This document shows, in pieces, positions 56,094-64,000 of a stretch of DNA of 64,000 bases. A model generated the notes under the pieces. It searched no databases and was not told the origin of the DNA. It saw only the letters and a program-made list of their open reading frames with translations. Origin of the DNA: UBA7803 sp041395905. Lineage in GTDB: Bacteria; Pseudomonadota; Gammaproteobacteria; Pseudomonadales; Azotimanducaceae. The stretch's first letter is position 1, and every line of letters starts with the position of its first letter. Location of the stretch: positions 204,264-268,263 of the forward strand of contig JAWKZP010000006.1 of assembly GCA_041395905.1 (NCBI GenBank), in the 5' to 3' direction. A program made the translations under genes and the position numbers.

Positions 56094-57263
56094 TCAGCGA
56101 CGCAGCATGGCTTCGATGCGGTCGCAAGCCCGCGCCAGCACCGGCAGCGGCTGGGTCAGGCTCAGGCGAACGTAGCTCGAGGCGCTGTCGCCGAAGGCGC
56201 GCCCGGGCAGGGTGGAAACCCCCGCCTGCGCCAGCAGGCGGGCGGCGAACGCATCGCCGTCGTCGGCGACGCGATGAGCATCGAGCATGATGAACATGCC
56301 GCCCTGCGGCCTGCAGTACCCGAGCTCGGGCATGCGGTCGAGGCGCTGGATCACAAAGTCGCGGCGCGTGCGGTATTCGCGCCGCATGGCGGCGACGTCG
56401 GGCGCATCGTGCATGAGCGCATAGGCGGCTGCGTCCTGCACGAACTGGCTGCAGCCGAAGAACGCGGCGCTGGCCAGTCGCGTCAGCGCCGCGGCCAGAT
56501 CCGCCGGCGCTACCGCCCAGCCGACCCGCCAGCCACTCATGGCGTGAGACTTGGACAGGCCGTCCACGACCACCACGTTGTCCAGCGCTTCGGTGCTCCT
56601 GAGCAGCGACACGTGGGGCGCATCGAAGGTGATCAGCGAGTACACCTCGTCGCAGACCAGCCAGATGTCACGGGCGCGGCAGACGTCGGCGAGCAGCCGC
56701 AGGCTGGCGCCCGGGATGATGTTGCCGCAGGGGTTTCCGGGCGTGTTCACCAGCAGGGCGCGGGTCTTCGGGGTGATGGCCGCGAACAGGATTTCCGGGT
56801 CCAGCGCGAAGTCCGGCGCCACCAGCGGCACGCTGCGAATCCGGGCGCCGATGGCATCCAGCAGGGGCCGGTAGGCGGCGTACATGGGCTCGGCGATCAC
56901 CACCTCGTCACGGGGATCGAGCAGGCAGGCGAACACGGCGTACAAGGTCGCCGTGGCACCGGGAAAGACCACGAACTGCGCCGGGTCGAAGCGGCGCCCG
57001 GTGGCCCGGGTCTCCACCTCGGCGAGTGCCGCCCGCAGCACGGGCTCGCCGGCCACCGGCGAGTAGTGGGTCCTGCCCTCGCGTATGCGTGCCATGGCGT
57101 GGTCTGTGATGTAAGGCGGCGTGGGAAAATCCGGGTCCCCCACCGACAGCAGGATCACGTCCTCGCCGCGCGCCTGGCGCGACACGGCTTCGTCGTGCAC
57201 CCGCCAGACGTCCGACTGCGGCGTTGCCAGCCGGCCGGTGAGGCTGCTGAAGGGCAGAGTCAC
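56094..57263 (-). CDS. aruH: Class I/II aminotransferase, arginine:pyruvate transaminase-like (AruH)
   Basis: PLP aminotransferase of 389 residues. Signature segments are EDVILLSVGDPDFPTPPYI, GRTHYSPVAGEPVLRAALAE, NTPGNPCGN, CDEVYSLITFD, the Schiff-base Lys in VDGLSKSHAMSGWRVGW and a C-terminal RLSLTQPL (Arg). SVGDPDF and SHAMxGWRVGW are shared, from memory, with Pseudomonas AruH, which converts arginine to 2-ketoarginine. The partner decarboxylase gene (AruI-like) is immediately upstream with a GTGA overlap, which supports this assignment over a generic aspartate aminotransferase. Confidence 0.8.
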   Translation of the reverse strand: MTLPFSSLTGRLATPQSDVWRVHDEAVSRQARGEDVILLSVGDPDFPTPPYITDHAMARIREGRTHYSPVAGEPVLRAALAEVETRATGRRFDPAQFVVFPGATATLYAVFACLLDPRDEVVIAEPMYAAYRPLLDAIGARIRSVPLVAPDFALDPEILFAAITPKTRALLVNTPGNPCGNIIPGASLRLLADVCRARDIWLVCDEVYSLITFDAPHVSLLRSTEALDNVVVVDGLSKSHAMSGWRVGWAVAPADLAAALTRLASAAFFGCSQFVQDAAAYALMHDAPDVAAMRREYRTRRDFVIQRLDRMPELGYCRPQGGMFIMLDAHRVADDGDAFAARLLAQAGVSTLPGRAFGDSASSYVRLSLTQPLPVLARACDRIEAMLRR

Positions 57264-58879
57264 TGGTACCAGCCGCCGCTGGGCGAGGCGAGGAAGTCGC
57301 TCTGGCGCACCTCGATCAGCGTCGGCGCGTCGCGTCCGAGCGCGCTGCGCAGAGCCGACTGCAGCTCGCCGAGCGTTGCTGCGCGCTCATAGTGGCAGTG
57401 CTGCGACGCGGCCGTCTGCTGCAGGTCGGGCGTGGCCACCCGGGTGCTGTCGACGGGTATGCCGCTGGCCGTCATGCTGTTGGCGATCTCCTGGTAGCCG
57501 TCGTTGCACCACACGATCACCGCCACCGGCAGGTGCGCCTCGGCGCCGGTGAGCAGCTCCGGCAGGGTGAATTGCAGGCCGCCGTCGCCGATCAGCGCCA
57601 GCACCGGGCGCGGGCTGGCGAGTTTGGCGCCGAGCGCCGCCGGCAGCGCGTAGCCGAGGGTGCCGAACCCCGATGCGGAGTGGAAGTAACTGCGCGGCGA
57701 TTCGCATTCGTACTGCCAGGCGGCGTAGTAGGTGGGGCGCGTCGAATCGCCCACCAACACGGCGTCGGGTGCGGCGTGCGCGAGCGCAGCGAAGAATGCG
57801 GCCATTTCCGGGTGCCAATGGCGTTCCCGGGTGATCGCCCGCTCGAGCTCCGCCGCGCGGGCGGTCCCGGCAGCACGACCGCCGTGCAGCGCCGTGCCGT
57901 GCAGCGCGTCGAGCAGCGCCGCGACGCCGGCGCGGGCATCGCACACCAGGGCCAGTTCCGCCGGCGCGTTGCGGGTCAGCTGCTCTGGGTCGATGTCCAT
58001 GCGGATCAGCCCGGCGCCGATGTTCGGCAGCGGCTGCATCAGCAGGTCGTAGTCGGTCTCGCCGAGCTCCGTGCCGATGGCCAGCACGCAGTCGGAATCC
58101 GCCAGGGCGCGGGCCAGCACCGGCAGCGACGGGCTGCCGCCCACGGCGAGAGGGTGCCCGCAGGGGCACACGCCCTTGCCGTTCACGGTGTTGAGCACGG
58201 GCGCGTCGAGCCGCTCGGCCAGCAGGGGCAGGAGATCCGCCGCGCCGATGGCGCCGCCGCCCACGAGCAGCAGCGGTCGCTGGGCACTGGCGAGGCGCGC
58301 GGCAGCGGCTCGCAACGCTTCGGCTGCCGGTGCGGGCGGCGCGGGCAGCGGCCGGGCGCTGCAGCTCGGCAAGGGTGCCGTCATGAGATCCAGCGGAATC
58401 TCGATGTGCACGGGTCCGGGTCGGCTGCAGGCGAAGCTGCTGAACGCCCGGTGCAGAAGCTCCTCGAGATTGTCCGGATGCAGCAGCGTGTGGCTCCAGC
58501 GGCAGAACGACGCGGCGGCCGCACGCTGGTCCGGCAGCTCGTGCAGCGTGCCGTGGCCCATGCCCAGTCGGCGACGAGGCGCCACCGCCGAGATGGCCAG
58601 CACCGGCACCGAGTCGGCGCGCGCCTGGGCCAGCGCCGTTGCCGCGTTGAGCAGGCCCGGGCCGCTGATCAGCAGGCAGACGCCGGGCCGGCCGCTGGCG
58701 CGGGCGTAGCCGTCAGCCATGAACGCGGCACCCTGCTCGTGGCGGCTGGTGATGTGCCGTATGCCGGCCTGCTCGAGCCCCCGGTAGAGCTCGATGGTGT
58801 GGTTGCCCGGGATTCCGAAGACGGTATCCACGCCGTAGTCGCGCAGCGCGCCGAGCAGCGCCTGGGCCAGCGTGCTCAT
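57260..58879 (-). CDS. aruI: Thiamine diphosphate decarboxylase, 5-guanidino-2-oxopentanoate decarboxylase-like (AruI)
   Basis: ThDP enzyme of 539 residues in the acetolactate synthase superfamily. N-terminal domain: DYGVDTVFGIPGNHTIELYRGLEQAGIRHITSRHEQGAAFMADGYARASG with the activating Glu (HEQGA); central domain with LLLVGGGAIGA; C-terminal ThDP motif IGDGGLQFTLPELLTGAEAHLPVAVIVWCND (GDG...N). The first segment matches AruI of Pseudomonas as I remember it; AruI decarboxylates 2-ketoarginine to 4-guanidinobutyraldehyde. Start at 58879, where family-like sequence begins. It lies 13 bases after the M20 peptidase stop and overlaps aruH, forming a three-gene operon. Confidence 0.82.
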   Translation of the reverse strand: MSTLAQALLGALRDYGVDTVFGIPGNHTIELYRGLEQAGIRHITSRHEQGAAFMADGYARASGRPGVCLLISGPGLLNAATALAQARADSVPVLAISAVAPRRRLGMGHGTLHELPDQRAAAASFCRWSHTLLHPDNLEELLHRAFSSFACSRPGPVHIEIPLDLMTAPLPSCSARPLPAPPAPAAEALRAAAARLASAQRPLLLVGGGAIGAADLLPLLAERLDAPVLNTVNGKGVCPCGHPLAVGGSPSLPVLARALADSDCVLAIGTELGETDYDLLMQPLPNIGAGLIRMDIDPEQLTRNAPAELALVCDARAGVAALLDALHGTALHGGRAAGTARAAELERAITRERHWHPEMAAFFAALAHAAPDAVLVGDSTRPTYYAAWQYECESPRSYFHSASGFGTLGYALPAALGAKLASPRPVLALIGDGGLQFTLPELLTGAEAHLPVAVIVWCNDGYQEIANSMTASGIPVDSTRVATPDLQQTAASQHCHYERAATLGELQSALRSALGRDAPTLIEVRQSDFLASPSGGWYQ

Positions 58880-58892
58880 GGGAATCCGCGCG

Positions 58893-60326
58893 TCATCTGG
58901 TGGCGAAGCGCTCCACCAGCTCGATCGTGAAGGCGGTGCCGGCGCGCATGTTTTCGACGGAGATCCGCTCGTTGTTGCCGTGTACGGAGCGGCCGTCCTC
59001 CGGGGGCACGACGAATGCCCCGAAGCCGTAGCTGGCAATGCCCAGGTCGCGGAAGAAGTGGCTGTCGGTGAACCCGGTGGATACCCCGGGGATCACCTGC
59101 GCGCCCGGCATGCGCTCGTGTATCAGCGCCTCGATCAGCTGATACAGCGGGCTGTCGGTACTGCTCATGGCTGGTGTGAAGCCCATGATCTGCTCGATGC
59201 CGACGTTCGGGTCGTTGACGATGGTGGCCAGCTCAGCGATGAACTGGTCCGGGTTCTGGTCCGGCAGCAGTCGGCAATCCAGCTCCATGCTCGCTTCCGT
59301 GGGGACCACGTTGATCTTGTCGCTTCCGGCGAGGCGCGTGATCGAGCAGGTGTTGCGCAGCAGCGCGTGCATTCTGGGCTCGGTGAGCTGCAGATAGCGT
59401 AGAAATTCGTCGTCCTGAACGGCGTTCCCGATGTTCGCGAAGCGCGGCCCCAGCTCGTCGCCCGCGTATGGCGCCATGCCTTCGAACATGCTCTGCACCG
59501 GCGGGATCAGCCGGGCCGCGAAGGACGTGTTGGCGAGGCGGTCGCCGGCGCGCAGGATGCGCGTCACGGCGGTGGCTGCCTGGGGCGTCGAGCCGTGACC
59601 GGGCCGGCCGTGCGCCGTGAGGCGCAGCCACAGCGGCACCTTCTGCGTGACCTCGACCGTGAACACGGTATCGCCGCCGAGAATGGTGCCGCTGCCGCCC
59701 TCGTTGAGCAGAAAGCCGGCGCCGGCAAAGATCTCGGGATGGTTCTCCACCAGCCAGCCCGCGCCGTAGGCGCCGCCCGCTTCCTCATCGGCAGTGGCGA
59801 CGAACACGACGTCCCGCGCCAGGCGCTTTCCGGACGCGTGCAGTGCAAGGAACGCCTGCAGCTGCGCAATCCCGGTGCCTTTCATGTCCAGCGCGCCGCG
59901 GCCCCACACGTAGCCGTCGCGGATCGTGCCTGCGAACGGATCGACGCTCCAGTAGCGCGGGTCTGCCCCAACCACGTCGATGTGGCTGAGCAGCACCAGT
60001 GCGGGCGCGTTGCCGCGGCCCTCGAGACGGGCCCAGATGTTGCCGCGGCCGGGGGCGGATTCGGCAGTCTGGTAGGCGATGCCGGCCTCATCGAAGATCC
60101 GCGCGAAGAACTCGACCCCCGCGCTCTCGTTGCCGGGCGGGTGGGTGGTGTTGATGTGGATGTACTCGGCCAGCCGCTCCGGCGCCGCGTCCGCGAAGGC
60201 GCCCCGGGCAGAGCCAGCGGCCGCTGCGGCGGGTGTCGCGGCAAGGGTCAGGGCGCTGCTGAAGGCGGTGCAGGCGAGCACTGCCAGGGTCCCGGCCAGC
60301 AGTCGCTTCGATCTGGTGTGGGTCAT
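58893..60326 (-). CDS. M20-family metallopeptidase/deacylase, exported
   Basis: Zinc peptidase of 477 residues with signal peptide (RLLAGTLAVLACTAFSSALTLAA). Start at 60326 is set by GGGAGAAAG. Metal and catalytic motifs: LVLLSHIDVVGAD (His/Asp, about 110-120), WGRGALDMKGT (bridging Asp), ATADEEAGG (general base and metal Glu), ELDCRL, and a late His in SVHGNNERI. The dimerisation domain lies at about 235-350. Family members hydrolyse peptides or N-acyl amino acids. Co-located with aruI/aruH, so it may release arginine or another amino acid from peptides in the periplasm; inference from operon order. Confidence 0.9.
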   Translation of the reverse strand: MTHTRSKRLLAGTLAVLACTAFSSALTLAATPAAAAAGSARGAFADAAPERLAEYIHINTTHPPGNESAGVEFFARIFDEAGIAYQTAESAPGRGNIWARLEGRGNAPALVLLSHIDVVGADPRYWSVDPFAGTIRDGYVWGRGALDMKGTGIAQLQAFLALHASGKRLARDVVFVATADEEAGGAYGAGWLVENHPEIFAGAGFLLNEGGSGTILGGDTVFTVEVTQKVPLWLRLTAHGRPGHGSTPQAATAVTRILRAGDRLANTSFAARLIPPVQSMFEGMAPYAGDELGPRFANIGNAVQDDEFLRYLQLTEPRMHALLRNTCSITRLAGSDKINVVPTEASMELDCRLLPDQNPDQFIAELATIVNDPNVGIEQIMGFTPAMSSTDSPLYQLIEALIHERMPGAQVIPGVSTGFTDSHFFRDLGIASYGFGAFVVPPEDGRSVHGNNERISVENMRAGTAFTIELVERFATR

Positions 60327-60379
60327 GGCTTTCTCCCTGCTGGGGCGTGGGGCCGCGTGCGGTTCGGCCCCGGCGCGGT

Positions 60380-61222
60380 TCATGGATTGCGGGCTTTGAC
60401 GATCCAGCAGGCCCCGTCCAGACGGACCCCCTGCGTGCCGGCATGGGGAGCGAGCGCCTCGGCGATGGCGGCCATGGCCTGGTCGCGGCGCGCGGGTTCG
60501 AGCTCGCTGAGGGCACGGCTCATGGGGCCGGTCTGCAGCAGAAAACGGATCGCCTCGTCCAGGTCGCGGCCCAGGTGCATCGGGCGCCGGCAGTCCTCGA
60601 GCATCACGTCACGGAATCCCGCGCCGTCGAGCAGCTCCGACACGTACGCCAGATCGGCGAACGCGAACGGGCCGGGCGCGCGCGGATCCGGCCGTTCGGC
60701 GGGTTCCGGCAGAAAGGGTCGGGCGGCGCGGCCGGGCAGCGACATCCAGGGGTTCTCCGCGGGGGCCTGCCAGCAGATGAAGTTGAGCCGTCCACCAGGC
60801 GTCAGCGCCGAGCGGATGTTGGCGAACGCGGCGACGGGATCGGCAAAGAACATGACGCCGAAGCGTGAGAACGCGAGATCGAACAGACCACGCGCGCCGG
60901 TGGTGAGCGCCTGAGTGGCGGCGTCGGCCTCCAGGAACTGCACCGCTGCCGCGGCGGCAGCGGCGCGCTGTCGCGCCCGGTCGAGCATCGGCGCCGAGAT
61001 GTCCACGCCCACCACTTCGGCACCGCTGGCAGCAAGTGCGAGGCTGGTGTCGCCGCAGCCGCAGCCGACGTCGAGCACGCGCTCGCCGGGTTGCACCTCG
61101 GCGGCGCTCAGAACTGCAGCGGACAGATCGCCCAGCAGCGCATCCATGCGTTCCTGCGCCGCCACCCAGGCGTCGCCGCCGGGGCCGTTCCAGAATCTGA
61201 TCTGCTCTTCGTTGGCCATCAT
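60380..61222 (-). CDS. SAM-dependent class I methyltransferase
   Basis: Protein of 280 residues. SAM-binding motif I VLDVGCGCGDTSLALAASG (about 48-66), VVGVDISAPMLDRA (motif with acidic ribose contact) and FDLAFSRFGVMFFADPVAAFANIRSALTPGGRLNFICWQ (motifs II-III). The N-terminal EEQIRFWNGPGGDAWV is common to a methyltransferase group acting on small molecules or quinones. No substrate can be assigned. Same strand as the M20 gene, 53 bases upstream of it, possibly cotranscribed. Confidence 0.88.
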   Translation of the reverse strand: MMANEEQIRFWNGPGGDAWVAAQERMDALLGDLSAAVLSAAEVQPGERVLDVGCGCGDTSLALAASGAEVVGVDISAPMLDRARQRAAAAAAAVQFLEADAATQALTTGARGLFDLAFSRFGVMFFADPVAAFANIRSALTPGGRLNFICWQAPAENPWMSLPGRAARPFLPEPAERPDPRAPGPFAFADLAYVSELLDGAGFRDVMLEDCRRPMHLGRDLDEAIRFLLQTGPMSRALSELEPARRDQAMAAIAEALAPHAGTQGVRLDGACWIVKARNP

Positions 61223-61352
61223 GGCTCCTGTGTTCCGTGCGCCACGGGCGCGTCCGGCTGCCGTCAGACGTGCAGCGCGGGGTCGCAGCGCCGATGCTTT
61301 AGTCGTGTCCCGGGCCCGTCGCCTGCTGTGGCGGCCTACACTAGCAGCTGGC

Positions 61353-63005
61353 TCAGGTCCTCACCATCCCGTCGCCGGCAGGTGGCGCGGGTGAGTCGGC
61401 GGGGTCCTCGGCAGGCGCGAGCGTGTGCAGCCGCTCCGCCACCTTGGTGAGCTGCTCGGCCATCTTCAGACAGCCGCGCAGTCCGTCCAGGGCCGAGTTC
61501 AGGTGCGCCATGGGCAGCTCGTGGCGGGCCGCCGCATTGAGCAGCTGCGTCTTGAGGTCGTGCCAGGTGCGCTGCAGCACGGCGTAGCGCGCCTGCAGGT
61601 CCGCGGTGTCGAAATCTTCGCGCGCGGGATCGGCGCTGTCGATCTGCTGCACCACGGCGGCCTGGAAGTCCGCCACGTTCTGGTACACCGCCGGGCGCAT
61701 CACCGCGTCGATGTCGTCGCGGTGCTCGTCGAGCTCGCGGGCGAGCTGGTTGACTTCCTCCAGGTAGTTGGTGACCCGCAGCGCCACCGGAATGCTCGCC
61801 ACCACATCCTGGGTCATGCGTGACGTTTCCAGCTGGGTGATGAAGGACTCGATGTTCTCGATCAGTCCCAGGGCGGCGCTGCGCTGGCTCGCCACCGAGC
61901 GTCCCGGCGGGCCTTCCACGTTGATGGCGGTACGCACCACCGTGCGCGTCAGCTCGGCGCAGCGCGCGAGTTCCCTCGACAGCGCGTCGATGGCGAGCGC
62001 CGGCGTGCTCATGACGTTGCGGTCGAGGTAGCGCGGCAGCGCCAGCGCCTCCGCCTCGGTGGTGAAGCGGGCACTCAGAAAGCTGGCCAGACGACCGGTC
62101 AGGGGCCACATCAGCAGCAGGCCGAGCACGTTGAAGGTGGTATGAAACAGCGCCAGCGTCGGCGCCGGCGATTCAGCGACGCCCAGCCACGTGCCGCCGA
62201 CACGCACCAGCCACAGCAGGCCCGGCAGCAGCAGCAGCGCGACGCTGCCGGTGAGCACGTTGAACACGACGTGCGCAGCTGCGACGCGGCGGGCGTTGGC
62301 GGTCGCCCCGATCACGGCGAAGGCCGCGGTCGAGGTCGTGCCGACGTTGGCTCCGATCACCATGGCTGCGGCCGCTTCGATACCCAGCACCCCGCCATTC
62401 GCGGCCGTGAGCGTTATCGCGATGGCGGCGCTGGACGACTGCGTCAGCAGCGTCATCAGGAAGCCGACACCGACGTACAGGGGCACTCCGAGTATTCCGG
62501 CGGGGGCGAATCCGCCTACGTCGACGTCTGCGGCCAGGCCCTCGAACGCCTCACGCAGCACGTCGACGCCAATGAAGAACAGGCCGAAACCGGCCAGCGC
62601 CTCACCCATGGCGCCAAAGCGACGCTGCGCGCCGAGCAGCCGCGCCAGCATGCCCACACCGATCAGCGGCAGCGCCAGCGCCTCGAGATTCACCGAGAAG
62701 CCCACTGCCGCCACCAGCCACCCCGTCATGGTGGTGCCGATGTTGGCCCCGTACACCACACCCAGTGACTGCGCCAGGGTCATCAGGCCCGCATTGACGA
62801 AGCCGATGGTCGCCACCGTGACGGCGCTCGAGGACTGCACGATGCCGGTAACGGCGATGCCCGAGAGCACGCCGCGCAGGGGCGTGCTGGTGAACCGGGC
62901 GAGCAGATCCCGCAGCGCGCCGCCGGCCGCGATCTTCAGCCCGTCCGAAATCATGGACACGGCCAGCAGGAACAGCCCGAGCCCGCCGAGAAACGTACCA
63001 GCCAT
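61353..63005 (-). CDS. Na+/phosphate cotransporter (PNaS/NptA-YjbB family) with PhoU-like domain
   Basis: Membrane protein of 550 residues. The inverted repeat of the family is visible through two QSSS motifs, GIVQSSSAVTVATIGFVNAG and LTQSSSAAIAITLTAANGG, each followed by a GANIGTT/GANVGTT segment; eight or so helices occupy the first 320 residues. The last 200 residues are helical and cytosolic (PhoU-like). Family members import phosphate with Na+ or export it. Divergent from the MFS gene. Confidence 0.92.
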   Translation of the reverse strand: MAGTFLGGLGLFLLAVSMISDGLKIAAGGALRDLLARFTSTPLRGVLSGIAVTGIVQSSSAVTVATIGFVNAGLMTLAQSLGVVYGANIGTTMTGWLVAAVGFSVNLEALALPLIGVGMLARLLGAQRRFGAMGEALAGFGLFFIGVDVLREAFEGLAADVDVGGFAPAGILGVPLYVGVGFLMTLLTQSSSAAIAITLTAANGGVLGIEAAAAMVIGANVGTTSTAAFAVIGATANARRVAAAHVVFNVLTGSVALLLLPGLLWLVRVGGTWLGVAESPAPTLALFHTTFNVLGLLLMWPLTGRLASFLSARFTTEAEALALPRYLDRNVMSTPALAIDALSRELARCAELTRTVVRTAINVEGPPGRSVASQRSAALGLIENIESFITQLETSRMTQDVVASIPVALRVTNYLEEVNQLARELDEHRDDIDAVMRPAVYQNVADFQAAVVQQIDSADPAREDFDTADLQARYAVLQRTWHDLKTQLLNAAARHELPMAHLNSALDGLRGCLKMAEQLTKVAERLHTLAPAEDPADSPAPPAGDGMVRT

Positions 63006-63123
63006 CAGCAGCAGATGGATCTTGCGCCTCCTTTCCCGGTTGCCGGGTTCCCGCTACAGCCTCTGATGTCGCATACTGCGCGCCCTGCCCATCTTAGCCC
63101 GTAGCCATTTCCCCGACGAAGCG

Positions 63124-64000
63124 ATGACCAGTACGCTCCTCCGTGTCAGTACTCTTTTGGCCGCCGTGGGCATCCTGCTCTGCGGCCATGGCCTGCAGCT
63201 CACGCTGCTGCCGATTCGCGCCGACGCGCTGGGCTGGACGACTAATGCCATCGGCGCGACCGCGTCGACCTATTTTCTCGGCTTCGTCGTGGGCTGCATG
63301 ACGGTCCCCGGCCTGGTGGCCGGCGTCGGGCACATCCGCTCGTTCATGGTGTTTGCGGCGCTGGCGACCCTGGCCCTGCTGGGCGCCGGACTGTTCGATG
63401 ACTTCGTCGCCTGGCTGGTGCTGCGCTTCGTCACCGGATTCGCGTTTTCCGGGTTGTACATGGTGATCGAGAGCTGGCTCAGCGAGGCTTCGACGAAAGA
63501 GAGCCGCGGCTCGGTGCTGGCGGTCTACACCACCATCAGCCTGCTGGGCATGGTCGTCGGTCAGGCGTTCCTGGGCCTGGCGCCGGCCACGGGCCTGGAA
63601 CTGTTCATGGTGGGCGCGGCGCTGCTGTGCCTGGCCATCGTGCCCATCGGTCTCACGCGCATGCACGCCCCTCTGCCGGTGCCACGCACCCGCTTCAATC
63701 CGCGCGTGCTGCTGCGCGCCTCGCGGGTGGCGGTGGTGTGCGCCTTCATGGGTGGTCTGGTCACGGGCTCGGTGTGGGCGGTCGGCCCCCTGGTGGGCCG
63801 GGCCTTCGGACTCGAAGGCTCGGAGCTGGGTCTGCTGATGAGTGCTGCCATCGTCGGCGGCGCGGCCGCCCAGGTGCCCGTGGGCCGTCTGTCGGACCTC
63901 ACCGACCGGCGCATCGTCATCGCCGGCCTGCTGTTCGCGGGCGCGCTTGTGGCCGGATTCGGCTGGCTGTTCGCCGCGGCGGGGCCGGTGTACCTGTACC
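63124..64000 (+). CDS. MFS transporter, YcaD-like, 3' end outside window
   Basis: The frame opens with the ATG at 63124 and remains open to the right edge (292 residues visible; family members are near 380-400). About eight hydrophobic helices are readable from VSTLLAAVGILLCGHGLQLTLLPIRADALG onward. GLYMVIESWLSEAS in helix five and the loop GRLSDLTDRR (MFS motif A repeat) are typical of the YcaD group of carriers with unassigned substrate. No clear strong ribosome binding site; GACGAAG lies upstream. Confidence 0.9.
   Translation, partial: MTSTLLRVSTLLAAVGILLCGHGLQLTLLPIRADALGWTTNAIGATASTYFLGFVVGCMTVPGLVAGVGHIRSFMVFAALATLALLGAGLFDDFVAWLVLRFVTGFAFSGLYMVIESWLSEASTKESRGSVLAVYTTISLLGMVVGQAFLGLAPATGLELFMVGAALLCLAIVPIGLTRMHAPLPVPRTRFNPRVLLRASRVAVVCAFMGGLVTGSVWAVGPLVGRAFGLEGSELGLLMSAAIVGGAAAQVPVGRLSDLTDRRIVIAGLLFAGALVAGFGWLFAAAGPVYLY

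Noticed and set aside
1..64000. tRNA or rRNA genes, CRISPR arrays, prophage or transposase genes.
   Set aside because: No tRNA-like cloverleaf, no spaced direct repeats of CRISPR type and no recombinase or transposase motifs were recognised by eye; covariance-model scans were not possible here.

Overview
The window is about 64 kb of GC-rich DNA with dense coding, short gaps and frequent ATGA/GTGA gene overlaps. Family content (DNA polymerase II, LptF/LptG, a YcaD-type MFS carrier, arginine-transaminase genes like those of Pseudomonas, DUF4382, SIMPL and TonB proteins) points to a gammaproteobacterium outside the enterics, perhaps near Nevskiales, Steroidobacterales or Immundisolibacter. That placement is inference from families and base composition, not from a marker gene. 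I see no rRNA, tRNA, CRISPR array, integrase or transposase. Both edges cut genes: polB on the left and an MFS carrier on the right.

Layout. 1-9.6 kb: 3' part of polB, a Spy/CpxP-like protein, an AGMO-type membrane hydroxylase, a Nudix protein, a lipoprotein, a SOUL protein, a small secreted protein divergent from a LysR regulator with a palindromic operator candidate, a TTC38-like TPR protein and a crotonase. 9.6-25.2 kb: the main system, a bacterial sphingolipid locus. The plus-strand arm (10034-14246) encodes a fatty acyl-AMP ligase/acyl-ACP synthetase, an SDR reductase (CerR-like), a dedicated acyl carrier protein and a serine palmitoyltransferase. Between the arms lie a nucleotidyltransferase-fold protein and a metallophosphoesterase. 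The minus-strand arm (25046 down to 16332) is an eight-gene operon: LpxL-type acyltransferase, LptF, LptG, MsbA-like ABC exporter, GNAT-type N-acyltransferase (bCerS-like), NTP-transferase, diacylglycerol/ceramide-kinase-type lipid kinase and an AspH/LpxO-type hydroxylase. Read together, the genes could make a ceramide, hydroxylate it, phosphorylate it, add an anionic head group and export it through LPS-like machinery.

25.3-31.1 kb: a collinear catabolic cassette (DUF2855, an exported FAH-family protein, a PuuB-like FAD oxidoreductase, an NhaC-type antiporter, an IPNS-type 2-oxoglutarate oxygenase). 31.1-36.5 kb: a TIR-transmembrane-TPR protein coupled to a membrane serine hydrolase, then cytochrome b561 and a class II cytochrome c. 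36.7-38.6 kb: a glutathione peroxidase whose catalytic codon is an in-frame TGA followed by a bacterial SECIS-like hairpin, so a probable selenoprotein, overlapped by a Tat-exported class V aminotransferase-fold protein. 38.7-46.6 kb: hybrid histidine kinase, aldose sugar dehydrogenase, small membrane protein plus AbgT-type transporter, DUF6316-like protein, macro-domain protein, acyl-CoA dehydrogenase. 46.6-49.2 kb: a TonB receptor flanked by two copies, in opposite orientation, of a long palindromic repeat. 49.2-64 kb: SIMPL protein, patatin-like phospholipase, DUF4382 lipoprotein, S9 peptidase, an aruH/aruI pair with an M20 peptidase, a methyltransferase, a Na/phosphate cotransporter and a partial MFS carrier.

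The points most worth follow-up are the sphingolipid biosynthesis and transport operon and the hidden selenoprotein, which conventional ORF calling truncates.
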